Positions 46,588-55,948 of a DNA stretch of 64,000 bases are shown piece by piece. The position numbers and the translations under genes were made by a program. A model generated the notes under the pieces. The model was given only the letters and a program-made list of their open reading frames with translations. It was not told the origin of the DNA and searched no databases. Source of the DNA: Kitasatospora mediocidica KCTC 9733. Its GTDB lineage: Bacteria; Actinomycetota; Actinomycetes; Streptomycetales; Streptomycetaceae. The DNA is taken from contig NZ_JQLN01000007.1 in the NCBI RefSeq assembly GCF_000744225.1, positions 1,426,001 through 1,490,000 of the forward strand, in the 5' to 3' direction. Within the stretch, counting starts at the first letter, position 1. Each line of letters opens with the position of its first letter.

Positions 46588-46866
46588 CGAGACCTCCGGG
46601 GGACCAGGTGGCCGAGGGCGAAGTCGAGCGGAGGTGAGGGAGGGCCGCCCGACGGGCTTGTTAACTGGCTGGTAACTAGACAGCCGCCAGCCTAGGGGGT
46701 ACGAGGCCGTTACGTAAGAGGGGTGAGGTGTCTGGCACGACACGCCCATCCCAGTGCAGTGGACAGCGCGACGCCGACCGCCGGAACACGGTAATCCCGT
46801 CCGGTTGTCGGTCGGAAGACCGAAAATAGGGATGCGAATCCCCCTGCCGACAATGAGAGTGTCCGA
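46588..46866. promoter_or_regulatory. Divergent promoter region with nested inverted repeats
   Basis: Between the acyl-CoA ligase and the first exporter gene lie an inner CGGTC-GGAA-GACCG hairpin (46809-46822) and outer TTGTCGG / CCGACAA arms (46805-46811, 46847-46853). These are candidate operators of the exporter. A GTTA...TAAC pair lies near 46660-46680. No regulator gene is adjacent. Confidence 0.5.
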
Positions 46867-48600
46867 GTGCTGATCCGACTTCTCAGGGCCCACCTCAGGC
46901 CCTACACCAAACCGATCATCCTGCTGGTCCTCCTCCAGCTCATCGCAACCATCGGAAACCTCTACCTTCCGACGCTCAATGCCGACATCATCGACAAGGG
47001 TGTACTCGCCGGCAACACCGACTACATCATGCGCACCGGCGGGGTGATGATCGCCGTCACCCTCGCGCAGGCCGCCTGCTCGATCGGCGCGGTCTACTAC
47101 GGCGCCCGCACCGCGATGGCGATCGGCCGGGACATCCGGGCCACCGTCTTCGACCGGGTACAGAGCTTCTCCGCCCGCGAGTTGGGCCAGTTCGGCGCCC
47201 CTTCGCTGATCACCCGCACCACCAACGACGTCCAGCAGGTCCAGATGCTGACGCTGATGACCTTCACCCTGATGGTGGCCGCACCGATCATGTGCGTCGG
47301 CGGCATCGTGATGGCGCTCAACCAGGACGTCCCGCTCTCCAGCCTGCTGATCGTCGTGGTGCCGGTGCTCGGTGTCATCGTGACCGTGCTGGTGGGCCGG
47401 CTGCGCCCGCAGTTCCGCAGCATGCAGAAGAAGATCGACCAGGTGAACCGGATCCTGCGTGAGCAGATCACCGGTATCCGGGTGATCCGGGCCTTCGTCA
47501 AGGACGGCCACGAGCAGGCCCGGTTCGGCGGGGCCAACGACGAGCTGACCGACGTCTCGCTGCGGGTCGGCCGCCTGCTCGCCCTGATGTTCCCGTCCGT
47601 GATGATGGTCGTGAACATCTCCAGCGTCGCGGTGCTCTGGTTCGGCGCGCACCGGATCGCCAGCGGCGGGATGCAGGTCGGCGCCCTGACGGCGTTCCTC
47701 TCCTACCTGCTGCAGATCCTGATGAGCGTCATGATGGCCACCTTCATGTTCATGATGGTGCCGCGCGCCGAGGTCTGCGCCGAGCGGATCATGGAGGTGC
47801 TCTCCACCGACTCCAGCGTGGTCCCGCCGACCGCTCCGGTCACCGAGATGCGCGACCACGGCACGCTGGAGCTGCGCGGTGTCGAGTTCCGCTTCCCGGG
47901 CGCCGAGTCGCCCGTGCTGCGCGGCATCGACGTCGACGCGCGGCCCGGCCAGACCACCGCCGTCATCGGCAGCACCGGCAGCGGCAAGAGCACCCTGCTC
48001 GGCCTGATCCCGCGGCTCTTCGACGCGACCGGCGGCGAGGTGCTGGTGAACGGCGTGAACGTCCGCGAGCTGGCACCCGCGCTGCTCGCCGAGACCGTCG
48101 GCCTGGTGCCGCAGAAGCCGTACCTGTTCTCCGGCACGGTGGCCAGCAACCTGCGCTACGGACGGCCGGACGCCAGTGACGAGGAGCTCTGGCGGGCGCT
48201 GGAGACCGCGCAGGCCAAGGACTTCGTCGAGGAGCTGGACGGCGGCCTGGAGGCCTCGATCGCCCAGGGCGGCAGCAACGTCTCGGGCGGTCAGCGCCAG
48301 CGGCTGGCGATCGCGCGGGCCCTGGTCCGCCGCCCGCAGGTCTACCTCTTCGACGACTCGTTCTCGGCGCTCGACTACGCGACCGACGCCCGGCTCCGCA
48401 AGGCGCTGGCCCGGGAGACCGCCGAGGCCACGGTGTTGATCGTGGCCCAGCGGGTGAGCACCATCCGCGACGCCGACCGGATCATCGTCCTGGACGAGGG
48501 CGCGGTCGTCGGCAGCGGAACGCACCACGAGCTGATGGCCGACAACCCGACATACCGGGAGATCGTGCTCTCCCAGCTCACCGAGCAGGAGGCGGCGTGA
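46867..48600 (+). CDS. ABC exporter half-transporter with degenerate ATP site
   Basis: A 577-residue fused TMD-NBD protein with a GTG start. Six TM segments (residues 15-310) precede the NBD: Walker A GSTGSGKST, signature VSGGQRQR, and Walker B YLFDDSFSALD, where the catalytic Glu is replaced by Asp. This is the non-canonical half of heterodimeric exporters such as TM287/288. Its stop overlaps the start of the second half by 4 bases. Substrate is unknown; drug or lipid export is inferred. Confidence 0.93.
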   Translation: MLIRLLRAHLRPYTKPIILLVLLQLIATIGNLYLPTLNADIIDKGVLAGNTDYIMRTGGVMIAVTLAQAACSIGAVYYGARTAMAIGRDIRATVFDRVQSFSARELGQFGAPSLITRTTNDVQQVQMLTLMTFTLMVAAPIMCVGGIVMALNQDVPLSSLLIVVVPVLGVIVTVLVGRLRPQFRSMQKKIDQVNRILREQITGIRVIRAFVKDGHEQARFGGANDELTDVSLRVGRLLALMFPSVMMVVNISSVAVLWFGAHRIASGGMQVGALTAFLSYLLQILMSVMMATFMFMMVPRAEVCAERIMEVLSTDSSVVPPTAPVTEMRDHGTLELRGVEFRFPGAESPVLRGIDVDARPGQTTAVIGSTGSGKSTLLGLIPRLFDATGGEVLVNGVNVRELAPALLAETVGLVPQKPYLFSGTVASNLRYGRPDASDEELWRALETAQAKDFVEELDGGLEASIAQGGSNVSGGQRQRLAIARALVRRPQVYLFDDSFSALDYATDARLRKALARETAEATVLIVAQRVSTIRDADRIIVLDEGAVVGSGTHHELMADNPTYREIVLSQLTEQEAA

Positions 48601-50603
48601 CCACCCCGAAGAACGCGACCACCGCGACCACCGCGAAACCCGCGGTGGTCAGTGGCTCCGCCGAGGCGGCCGCCCGCCGTGGCACGGGGGGCGCAGGCCG
48701 CTTCATGGGCGGCCAGGCGACCGAGAAGTCGATGGACTTCAAGGGCTCCGGCAAGCGGATGCTGGGCATGCTCGGTCGCGAGCGGACCGCGCTCAGCGGC
48801 GTCGTCGCGCTGGGCACGCTCAGCGTCGGCTGCGCGGTGATCGGGCCCAAGATCCTCGGCCATGCCACCGACCTGATCGTCAAGGGGTCGATCGGCGCGG
48901 GGTTCCCGCCCGGTCTGACGCACGACCAGGCGGTCGCGGCGGTCCGCCAGCACGCCGGCAACCATGCCGCCAGTGTGCTCAACGCCGTCCCCTTCACCCC
49001 GGGCCAGGGCATCGACTTCGGTGCCATCGGCACCGTCCTGCTCTGGGTGCTGGCCGTCTACGTCGCCTCCGGCATCTTCGGCATCGTGCAGGGCCGCCTG
49101 GCGGCCGGCGCGATCAACCGGACGGTCAACCGGCTGCGCACCGACGTGGACACCAAGCTCTCCCGGCTGCCGCTGAGCTACTTCGACCGGCAGTCCCGCG
49201 GCGAGGTGCTCAGCCGGGTCACCAACGACATCGACAACATCGGCCAGTCCATGCAGCAGACCATGGGCCAGGTGGTGAACTCGCTGCTGACCATCGTCGG
49301 CGTGCTCGCCATGATGTTCTGGATCTCCTGGATACTCGCCCTCATCGCGCTGATCTCGGTGCCGATCTCGGTGGTCGTCGCGGCCCGGGTCGGCAAGCGG
49401 GCCCAGCCGCAGTTCGTCGCGCAGTGGAAGACCACCGGCAAGCTGAACGGCCACATCGAGGAGATGTACACCGGCCACTCGCTGGTGAAGGTCTTCGGCC
49501 GGGAGAAGGAGGCCGCCGAGATCTTCCGCCAGGAGAACGAGGCGCTCTACGCGGCAGGCTTCAAGGCGCAGTTCATCTCCGGGACGATCCAGCCCGCGAT
49601 GATGCTGATCAGCAACCTCAACTACGTGCTGGTCGCGGTGGTCGGCGGCCTGCGGGTGGCCAGCGGCGCGCTCTCGATCGGTGACGTGCAGGCGTTCATC
49701 CAGTACTCGCGGCAGTTCAGCCAGCCGCTCACCCAGGTCGCCTCGATGGCCAACCTGGTGCAGTCCGGCGTCGCCTCGGCGGAGCGGGTCTTCGAGCTGC
49801 TGGACGCCGAGGAGCAGTCCGCCGACCCGCTGAGCCCCGAACGACCGGCCGAGCTGCGCGGGTTGGTCTCCTTCGAGGACGTGGCCTTCCGCTACGACCC
49901 GGAGAAGCCGCTGATCGAGGACCTGTCGCTGAAGGTCGAACCCGGCCACACGGTGGCGATCGTCGGCCCGACCGGGGCCGGCAAGACCACCATGGTCAAC
50001 CTCCTGATGCGGTTCTACGAGGTCAGCGGCGGCCGGATCACCCTGGACGGGGTGGACATCGCCGCGATGTCCCGCGAGGAGCTGCGCTCGGGCATCGGCA
50101 TGGTGCTCCAGGACACCTGGCTGTTCGGCGGGTCGATCGCCGACAACATCGCCTACGGGTCGGTCAACGCCACCCGTGAGCAGGTCGTCGAGGCGGCGAA
50201 GGCCGCGCACGTCGACCGGTTCGTCCGTACCCTGCCGGACGGCTACGACACGGTCATCGACGACGAGGGCACCGGGGTCAGCGCGGGCGAGAAGCAGCTG
50301 ATCACGATCGCCCGGGCGTTCCTCGCCCAGCCCAGCATCCTGGTCCTGGACGAGGCCACCAGCTCGGTGGACACCCGTACCGAGGTGCTGATCCAGCGGG
50401 CCATGGCCACCCTGCGCACCGGCCGGACCAGCTTCGTCATCGCCCACCGGCTCTCCACCATCCGGGACGCCGACGTGATCCTGGTGATGGAGGCGGGCGC
50501 GATCGTCGAGCAGGGCTCGCACGACGACCTGATCGCCTCCGGCGGCGCCTACGCCAAGCTCTACCAGGCGCAGTTCGCCCAGGCTGTCGCCGAGACGGCC
50601 TGA
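48597..50603 (+). CDS. ABC exporter half-transporter, canonical partner
   Basis: A 668-residue TMD-NBD protein that starts at a GTG overlapping the previous stop. A ~60-residue Thr/Ala-rich N-terminus with GGAGRFMGGQATEKSMDFKGSGKRML precedes six TM segments. The NBD has Walker A GPTGAGKTT, signature VSAGEKQL and canonical Walker B LVLDEATSSVD with the catalytic Glu. Together with the upstream protein it makes a heterodimer with one active ATP site. It ends at a very long terminator hairpin. Confidence 0.93.
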   Translation: MTTPKNATTATTAKPAVVSGSAEAAARRGTGGAGRFMGGQATEKSMDFKGSGKRMLGMLGRERTALSGVVALGTLSVGCAVIGPKILGHATDLIVKGSIGAGFPPGLTHDQAVAAVRQHAGNHAASVLNAVPFTPGQGIDFGAIGTVLLWVLAVYVASGIFGIVQGRLAAGAINRTVNRLRTDVDTKLSRLPLSYFDRQSRGEVLSRVTNDIDNIGQSMQQTMGQVVNSLLTIVGVLAMMFWISWILALIALISVPISVVVAARVGKRAQPQFVAQWKTTGKLNGHIEEMYTGHSLVKVFGREKEAAEIFRQENEALYAAGFKAQFISGTIQPAMMLISNLNYVLVAVVGGLRVASGALSIGDVQAFIQYSRQFSQPLTQVASMANLVQSGVASAERVFELLDAEEQSADPLSPERPAELRGLVSFEDVAFRYDPEKPLIEDLSLKVEPGHTVAIVGPTGAGKTTMVNLLMRFYEVSGGRITLDGVDIAAMSREELRSGIGMVLQDTWLFGGSIADNIAYGSVNATREQVVEAAKAAHVDRFVRTLPDGYDTVIDDEGTGVSAGEKQLITIARAFLAQPSILVLDEATSSVDTRTEVLIQRAMATLRTGRTSFVIAHRLSTIRDADVILVMEAGAIVEQGSHDDLIASGGAYAKLYQAQFAQAVAETA

Positions 50604-50611
50604 ACCACCGG

Positions 50612-50672
50612 CGCAGAACGGCGAAGGCCGCCACCCCGCGAACCTCGGGGTGGCGGCCTTCGCCGTTCTGCG
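50612..50672. terminator. 27-bp-stem bidirectional terminator
   Basis: A perfect 27-bp stem (50612-50638 with 50646-50672) and 7-base loop separates the convergent ABC exporter and lepA genes. Confidence 0.9.
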
Positions 50673-50681
50673 GGCGCCGGG

Positions 50682-52553
50682 TTACTTCTTGGCGTCCTTG
50701 GGGCTGTCCGCGTCCGTCGACAGCGCGGCGATGAAGGCCTCCTGGGGGACCTCCACGCGGCCGACCATCTTCATCCGCTTCTTGCCCTCCTTCTGCTTCT
50801 CCAGCAGCTTCCGCTTACGGGAGATGTCACCGCCGTAGCACTTGGCGAGGACGTCCTTGCGGATCGCGCGGACCGTCTCACGGGCGATCACCCGCGAGCC
50901 GATGGCGGCCTGGATCGGCACCTCGAACTGCTGGCGCGGGATCAGCTTCTGCAGCTTGCCGGCCATCATGACGCCGTAGTTGTAGGCCTTGTCCTTGTGC
51001 ACGATGGCGGAGAACGCGTCCACCGCGTCGCCGTGCAGCAGGATGTCGACCTTCACCAGCTCGGCGGTCTGCTCGCCGATCGGCTCGTAGTCGAAGGAGC
51101 CGTAGCCGCGGGTCTTGGACTTCAGCTGGTCGAAGAAGTCGAAGACGATCTCGGCGAGCGGCAGGGTGTAGCGCAGCTCCACCCGGTCCTCGGAGAGGTA
51201 GTCCATGCCCTGCATGTTGCCGCGACGGCCCTGGCAGAGCTCCATGACGGCGCCGACGAACTCGTTGGGCACCAGGATGGACCCGCGGACCACCGGCTCG
51301 TGCACCTCGGCGATCTTGCCGACGGGGAACTCGCTCGGGTTGGTGACGGTGTGCTCGCTGCCGTCCTCCATCACCACGCGGTAGACCACGTTGGGGGCGG
51401 TGGAGATCAGGTCGAGGTTGAACTCGCGCTCCAGCCGCTCCCGGACGATCTCCAGGTGCAGCAGCCCGAGGAACCCGCAGCGGTAGCCGAAGCCCAGCGC
51501 GACCGACGTCTCCGGCTCGAACACCAGGGCGGCGTCGTTGAGCTGGAGCTTGTCGAGGGCGTCGCGCAGCAGCGGGTAGTCGCTGCCGTCCAGCGGGTAG
51601 AGGCCGGAGAACACCATCGGACGCGGGTCCTTGTAGCCGCCCAGCGCCTCGGTCGCACCCTTGTGCATCGAGGTGATGGTGTCACCGACCTTGGACTGCC
51701 GGACGTCCTTCACACCGGTGATGATGTAGCCCACCTCGCCGACGCCGAGGCCGTCGGCGACCTTGGGCTCGGGCGAGATGACACCGATCTCCAGCAGCTC
51801 GTGCGTCGCGCCCGTGGACATCATCTGGATGCGCTCGCGCTTGGTGAGCTCGCCGTCCACCACACGGACGTAGGTGACCACGCCGCGGTAGGTGTCGTAG
51901 ACCGAGTCGAAGATCATCGCGCGGGCCGGGGCGTCCTTGACGCCGACCGGCGCCGGGACCTTGGCGACCACGTGGTCCAGCAGGTCCTCGACACCCAGGC
52001 CGCTCTTGGCGCTGACCTTGAGGACGTCCTCGGGGTCGCAGCCGATGATGTGCGCGATCTCGGCGGCGTACTTCTCCGGCTGGGCGGCCGGAAGGTCGAT
52101 CTTGTTGAGGACCGGGATGATCGTGAGGTTGTTCTCCAGCGCCAGGTACAGGTTGGCGAGGGTCTGCGCCTCGATGCCCTGCGCGGCGTCGACCACGAGG
52201 ATGGTGCCCTCGCAGGCCGCCAGCGACCGGGAGACCTCGTAGGTGAAGTCGACGTGGCCGGGCGTGTCGATCATGTTCAGGATGTGGGTCTTGCCCACGT
52301 CGTCGCCGGTCTTCGGCGCCCACGGGAGGCGGACCGCCTGCGACTTGATGGTGATTCCGCGCTCGCGCTCGATGTCCATCCGGTCGAGGTACTGGGCACG
52401 CATCTGCCGCGGGTCGACGACGCCGGTGATCTGCAGCATGCGGTCGGCGAGGGTGGACTTGCCGTGGTCGATGTGGGCGATGATGCAGAAGTTGCGGATC
52501 AACGCCGGGTCGGTACGGCTGGGCTGTGGCACGTTCGTAGGGGTCGCGGGCAC
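50682..52553 (-). CDS. lepA: Elongation factor 4 (LepA)
   Basis: A 623-residue protein, start at the GTG at 52553 (VPATPTNVPQPSRTDPALIRNFC); the frame upstream to 52676 looks non-coding. G1 AHIDHGKST, G3 DTPGHVDF and G4 NKIDLP mark the GTPase domain. It has the LepA-specific C-terminal domain (LAKCYGGDISRKRKLLEKQKEGKKRMK) near the end. It acts on stalled or misaligned ribosomes. Confidence 0.97.
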   Translation of the reverse strand: MPATPTNVPQPSRTDPALIRNFCIIAHIDHGKSTLADRMLQITGVVDPRQMRAQYLDRMDIERERGITIKSQAVRLPWAPKTGDDVGKTHILNMIDTPGHVDFTYEVSRSLAACEGTILVVDAAQGIEAQTLANLYLALENNLTIIPVLNKIDLPAAQPEKYAAEIAHIIGCDPEDVLKVSAKSGLGVEDLLDHVVAKVPAPVGVKDAPARAMIFDSVYDTYRGVVTYVRVVDGELTKRERIQMMSTGATHELLEIGVISPEPKVADGLGVGEVGYIITGVKDVRQSKVGDTITSMHKGATEALGGYKDPRPMVFSGLYPLDGSDYPLLRDALDKLQLNDAALVFEPETSVALGFGYRCGFLGLLHLEIVRERLEREFNLDLISTAPNVVYRVVMEDGSEHTVTNPSEFPVGKIAEVHEPVVRGSILVPNEFVGAVMELCQGRRGNMQGMDYLSEDRVELRYTLPLAEIVFDFFDQLKSKTRGYGSFDYEPIGEQTAELVKVDILLHGDAVDAFSAIVHKDKAYNYGVMMAGKLQKLIPRQQFEVPIQAAIGSRVIARETVRAIRKDVLAKCYGGDISRKRKLLEKQKEGKKRMKMVGRVEVPQEAFIAALSTDADSPKDAKK

Positions 52554-52741
52554 CTTGGTCCGATTCTCCGTTGCTCCGGGGGCCGGGTGCTCGCCCCGTC
52601 TTCGACAACAGAAGGAGCCGCTTCCCGGGGACCGGACGGTCTCGTCCGATCGACATGGCTGCCACCATCTTCCCACGAGCCCGCCCCGCGGCGGCGTCCA
52701 GCTCTTCCCCGCCCGTCGGCGGTCCCCGTAGGCTGCCGGTC

Positions 52742-53047
52742 ATGATCTTGGAAAGTGCGCTGCTGGACGTACTGCCCGGCCAGGAGGACGACTTCCTCGC
52801 CGCCTTCGCCGAGGCCAAACCGCTCATCGCGGGCCGGGCCGGGTTCCGCGGGCTGGAACTGCGGCGCTGCCTGGACGAGGGGCGCGGCTCGCGCTTCCTG
52901 CTGCAGGTGCGGTGGGAGAAGCTGACCGACCACACCGAGGGGTTCCGCGGCTCCGCGGAGTACGAGCGGTGGCGCGAGCTGCTGCACCGCTTCTACGCGC
53001 CGTTCCCGGTGGTCGAGCACTACGGTGAACCGGTCCACCGCGCCTGA
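52742..53047 (+). CDS. Antibiotic-biosynthesis-monooxygenase-fold (ABM) small protein
   Basis: A 101-residue protein: MILESALLDVLPGQEDDFLAAFAEAKPLI, GFRGLELRRCLDE, RFLLQVRWEKLTDHTEGFRGSAEYERWRELLH. This is the dimeric ferredoxin-like ABM fold, whose members include heme-degrading (IsdG-type) and quinone-oxidising enzymes; no catalytic residue stands out. It lies between lepA (divergent) and rpsT. Alternative upstream starts are less plausible. Confidence 0.8.
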   Translation: MILESALLDVLPGQEDDFLAAFAEAKPLIAGRAGFRGLELRRCLDEGRGSRFLLQVRWEKLTDHTEGFRGSAEYERWRELLHRFYAPFPVVEHYGEPVHRA

Positions 53048-53052
53048 CCGGT

Positions 53053-53082
53053 TTGGGGCGGGTGCGACGCCCCTGGTACCGT
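53053..53082 (+). promoter_or_regulatory. Probable rpsT promoter with 5' leader hairpin
   Basis: TTGGGG (53053-53058) and TACCGT (53077-53082), 18 bases apart, fit a sigma-70-type promoter. Transcription would start near 53089 and the mRNA would begin with a stem from TGCACC (53090-53095) pairing with GGTGCA (53134-53139). The leader is about 90 bases. Confidence 0.5.
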
Positions 53083-53178
53083 AGGTCGCTGCACCTCACC
53101 TCGGCATGCCCTCTCAGCAGGTTCGGGGTGGCGGGTGCATCCGAGTTCAGACCGAATAGACAAGACTGAGGCTCCTTC

Positions 53179-53442
53179 GTGGCGAACATCAAGTCCCAGA
53201 TCAAGCGCAACAAGACCAACGAGAAGGCGCGCCTGCGCAACAAGGCCGTCAAGTCCTCGCTGAAGACCGCTGTGCGGAAGGCCCGCGAGGCCGCTGCCGC
53301 CGGTGACGTCGAGAAGGCCACCGTGCTGGCCCGTGCGGCCTCCAAGGCCCTCGACAAGGCCGTCAGCAAGGGTGTCATCCACAAGAACCAGGCCGCCAAC
53401 AAGAAGTCGGCGATCACCAAGCGCGTCTCCGTCTCGGCCTGA
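53179..53442 (+). CDS. rpsT: 30S ribosomal protein S20
   Basis: An 87-residue Lys/Ala-rich protein with GTG start: MANIKSQIKRNKTNEKARLRNKAVKSSLK at the start and a three-helix pattern. It binds 16S rRNA during early 30S assembly. It follows lepA on the opposite strand, the usual streptomycete arrangement. Confidence 0.98.
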   Translation: MANIKSQIKRNKTNEKARLRNKAVKSSLKTAVRKAREAAAAGDVEKATVLARAASKALDKAVSKGVIHKNQAANKKSAITKRVSVSA

Positions 53443-53560
53443 TCCACGCCTTATCCCCTCGGGGTGATTCCGGCCCTCTACCCGGAAGCCCGAGGCGCAC
53501 GACACGTACCGCACGCGGCCTGCGTTCGCCACGCGGGTGCGGTGCACAGAACAGAGCGGC

Positions 53561-53601
53561 AGGCGCCGCGGCAGCCCCTTCGGGGGACGGCCGCGGCGCC
53601 T
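53561..53601 (+). terminator. Terminator-like hairpin downstream of rpsT
   Basis: A perfect 11-bp stem (53561-53571 with 53591-53601) encloses an inner CCCC-TTC-GGGG hairpin (53575-53585). It is about 120 bases past the rpsT stop. The intervening 53443-53560 shows no gene. Confidence 0.6.
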
Positions 53602-53708
53602 GTCGGCGTTCCGGGGGCGTTTCGGGGGACCGCAGGAGGCGGATATCGTCTGAGCCACGCTCCGTCCGGCCTCGTCACGCTCCGCTGCCGCCACCCCCTG
53701 GGACACCC

Positions 53709-54449
53709 ATGTCGACGCCACACCAGACCACCCGCGGCTACGGCTTCCCGCAGCCGCCGCCCGCACCACCGACCGCGCCCGGTGGTGATCCAATGCCGGG
53801 CCTCAGCAGGAGCAGGCGGCTGCTGAGACGGTCGGCCTGGGGGTTCGCCGGGGCACTGTTCGCCTCGGCGGTCTGGACGGCCGCGCTGTGGGCCGTACCG
53901 TCGCTGGTCAACACGGCCTCGTCACCCCTGCGGGTGGGCAGCTACCGGACCACCGACGACCTCTGCAGCAAGGTGCCGTTCAACCGGTTCGGCCAGCTCT
54001 ACCCAGTGGCCTCCGGCACGGCGTACCACTACTCGACCCACAACCCGGCGCTCGACGACATGTACTGCAGCCAGTACCTCAAGCACAGTGCCAACGACAG
54101 CGGCTACGTCACGCTGTCGATGGAGGTGCAGCTGCACCGGGCGGTGAGCGCGGCGCCCGAGTTCGAGGCCCAGCGCAGCGGGTTCGACCAGCGGAAGTTC
54201 CAGGTCAGCGACGTACCCAACCTGGGGGACGAGGCGTTCGTCGGCTACCTCGACGACCAGAGCGGGTCGGACCGGACCCGGCACTACCTGACCCAGACGC
54301 TCTACGTCCGGGACGGCGCGCTCACCTGCTACCTGAACTGGTCCGGCACCTACCAGGAGGGCAAGGACACCCCGCCGGACCGCGACGGCATCCGGCAGGC
54401 CCTGGTGATCGACACCCGCGACGCGCTGCGCGCGCTGGGCGGGCGCTGA
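53709..54449 (+). CDS. Membrane-anchored exported protein of unknown function
   Basis: A 246-residue protein. A Pro-rich cytoplasmic start (FPQPPPAPPTAPGG) and Arg-rich LSRSRRLLRRSAWG precede one TM segment at about residues 43-65 (GFAGALFASAVWTAALWAVP). The remaining ~175 residues lie outside, with three Cys residues (DDLCSKV, MYCSQY, LTCYLNW). The extracellular part with FEAQRSGFDQRKF and EAFVGYLDD resembles the DUF3558/lipoprotein-type extracellular domains in character only. Function unknown. The stop codon is followed immediately by a tandem repeat. Confidence 0.75.
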   Translation: MSTPHQTTRGYGFPQPPPAPPTAPGGDPMPGLSRSRRLLRRSAWGFAGALFASAVWTAALWAVPSLVNTASSPLRVGSYRTTDDLCSKVPFNRFGQLYPVASGTAYHYSTHNPALDDMYCSQYLKHSANDSGYVTLSMEVQLHRAVSAAPEFEAQRSGFDQRKFQVSDVPNLGDEAFVGYLDDQSGSDRTRHYLTQTLYVRDGALTCYLNWSGTYQEGKDTPPDRDGIRQALVIDTRDALRALGGR

Positions 54450-54450
54450 C

Positions 54451-54508
54451 GGCGCGGCGGGGGGTGGGCAGGCGGGGCCGGCGCGGCAGGGGGTGGGCAG
54501 GCGGGGCC
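54451..54508. repeat. 29-bp tandem repeat x2 at a convergent junction
   Basis: Two adjacent 29-bp copies, 28 of 29 bases identical, start 1 base after the stop of the exported-protein gene and fill most of the gap before holA. Confidence 0.9.
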
Positions 54509-54528
54509 GGGTAGGCGCGGCGGGTAGG

Positions 54529-55524
54529 TCAGTACTGGCGGGCTCCCGAGCGCGCGGCGCGGGCGACCGCGACGACCGCTCGCTCCAGCGCGTAGGCCGG
54601 GTCGTCGGAGCCGCCCTTGACGGCGGCGTCGGCCAGCGCGATGGCGGTCAGCGCGGTGGCGACGCCGTCACCGGTCCAGCCGCGCATCTGCTGACGCACC
54701 CGGTCCACCTTCCACGGCGGCATGCCCAGCTCGCGGGCCAGGTCGCCCGGGCGCATCGAACGGTCGGCGGTGGCCAGCCGGCCGATGCCGCGGACGCCGG
54801 CGGCCAGGGCGTAGGTGATGCCGGTCGGCGGCTGGCCCACGGCCAGCGCCCAGCGCAGCCGTTCCAGAGCCTCGGCGGCCCGGCCGGTCACCGCGAAGTC
54901 CGCCACCTCGAAGCCGGTCGCCTCGGCTCGGCCGCTGTAGTAGCGGGCGACCACCCGCTCGTCGATCGTCCCCTCGACGTCGGAGGTGAGCTGGCTGCAG
55001 GCGGCGGCCAGCTCGCGCAGATCGCCGCCGAGCGCGTCCAGCAGCGCCTGGCAGGCCTCGGGGCTGGCGGACCGGCCCAGGTTCTTGAACTCGCCACGGA
55101 CGAAAGCGATCCGCTCCCCGGCCTTGGTCAGCTTCGGGCAGGCGACCTCGCGGCCGCCCGCCTTGCGGCCGGCGTCCAGCAGGCCCTTGCCCTTGACGCC
55201 TCCGGCATGGACCAGCACCATGATCACTTCCTCGACCGGGGAGTCGAGGTAGGCCTTGACCTCCTTGACCGAGTCGGCGCCGAGGTCCTGGGCGGCACGG
55301 ATCACGATCACCTTGCGCTCGGCGAAGAGCGAGGGGGTGGTGAGCTCCGCGAGGCTGCCCGGCTGGAGGGCGCCCGGTGCGACGTCGCGGACATCGGTGT
55401 CGGGGTCGGCCGCGCGTGCCGCCGCCACCACCTGGGCGACCGCACGGTCGAGCAGCAGCTCCTCCTGGCCGACCGCGAGGGTCAGCGGGGCGAGCAGGTC
55501 ATCGGGTGCACTCTTCCTGGCCAT
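54529..55524 (-). CDS. holA: DNA polymerase III, delta subunit
   Basis: A 331-residue protein from the ATG at 55524 (MARKSAPDDLLAPLTLAVGQEELLLDRAV). The AAA+-like clamp-loader fold is visible in SLFAERKVIVIRAAQDLG near 75, PKLTKAGERIAFVRGEFKNLGRS near 140, GGDLRELAAACSQL near 180 and the C-terminal DPAYALERAVV. It opens the beta clamp. In relatives holA adjoins comEC; here an accessory insert separates them. Confidence 0.93.
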   Translation of the reverse strand: MARKSAPDDLLAPLTLAVGQEELLLDRAVAQVVAAARAADPDTDVRDVAPGALQPGSLAELTTPSLFAERKVIVIRAAQDLGADSVKEVKAYLDSPVEEVIMVLVHAGGVKGKGLLDAGRKAGGREVACPKLTKAGERIAFVRGEFKNLGRSASPEACQALLDALGGDLRELAAACSQLTSDVEGTIDERVVARYYSGRAEATGFEVADFAVTGRAAEALERLRWALAVGQPPTGITYALAAGVRGIGRLATADRSMRPGDLARELGMPPWKVDRVRQQMRGWTGDGVATALTAIALADAAVKGGSDDPAYALERAVVAVARAARSGARQY

Positions 55525-55585
55525 CGCAGACCAGCATCCCATGGGGCGCCGACAGGCCCGGCCCGCGAGCAGCCACAATGGAGCG

Positions 55586-55870
55586 GTGACCGACCATGAC
55601 ATCGATGACCGGCCCGTGACCACCGGGCGACAGCTGCTCGTCCTCGCCGACCGCGACGCGGCCGAGGCGGTGGCCGCCGACCTCAGCACCCGCTGCCCGG
55701 AGCTGGACACCCCCGAGCTCGTCCGCGACGCCCTCGCCGGCGAGGACGACGCCGAGGACGCCCAGTGGCTGGTGGTCCTGGAACCCCCGGCCGCCGGCTG
55801 GACGCACGACCTCCTGACAGCGCTCGACAGCGCCGTGGCCGACCAGGACGGCTGGCGCGAGGACGCCTGA
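55586..55870 (+). CDS. Small acidic protein of unknown function
   Basis: A 94-residue protein from the GTG at 55586, rich in Asp, Glu and Ala (DRDAAEAVAADLSTRCPELDTPELVRDALAGEDDAEDAQWLVVLEPP). CACAAT (55574-55579) lies 6 bases before the start and a GGAG is too close to serve, so the mRNA may be leaderless. It is divergent from holA. The last codons are part of a 14-bp tandem repeat. Confidence 0.6.
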   Translation: MTDHDIDDRPVTTGRQLLVLADRDAAEAVAADLSTRCPELDTPELVRDALAGEDDAEDAQWLVVLEPPAAGWTHDLLTALDSAVADQDGWREDA

Positions 55871-55916
55871 GCGCGGACGCCTGCGCGCGGACGCCTGCGC
55901 GCGGACGCCTGCGCGA
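55861..55916. repeat. 14-bp tandem repeat x4 over a gene end
   Basis: Four copies of ggacgcctgcgcgc or one-base variants occupy 55861-55874, 55875-55888, 55889-55902 and 55903-55916. The first copy is the end of the small acidic gene and contains its stop (TGA 55868-55870). Confidence 0.95.
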
Positions 55917-55948
55917 GACGGCGATGTCGGCGGTGGCCCCGGCGTGGT

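Noticed and set aside
46588..48528. Very long minus-strand open frame antisense to the first ABC exporter gene
   Set aside because: It is the high-GC shadow of the exporter, continuous with the acyl-CoA ligase frame only because stops are rare; the ligase starts at the TTG at 46587 with a good ribosome-binding site.
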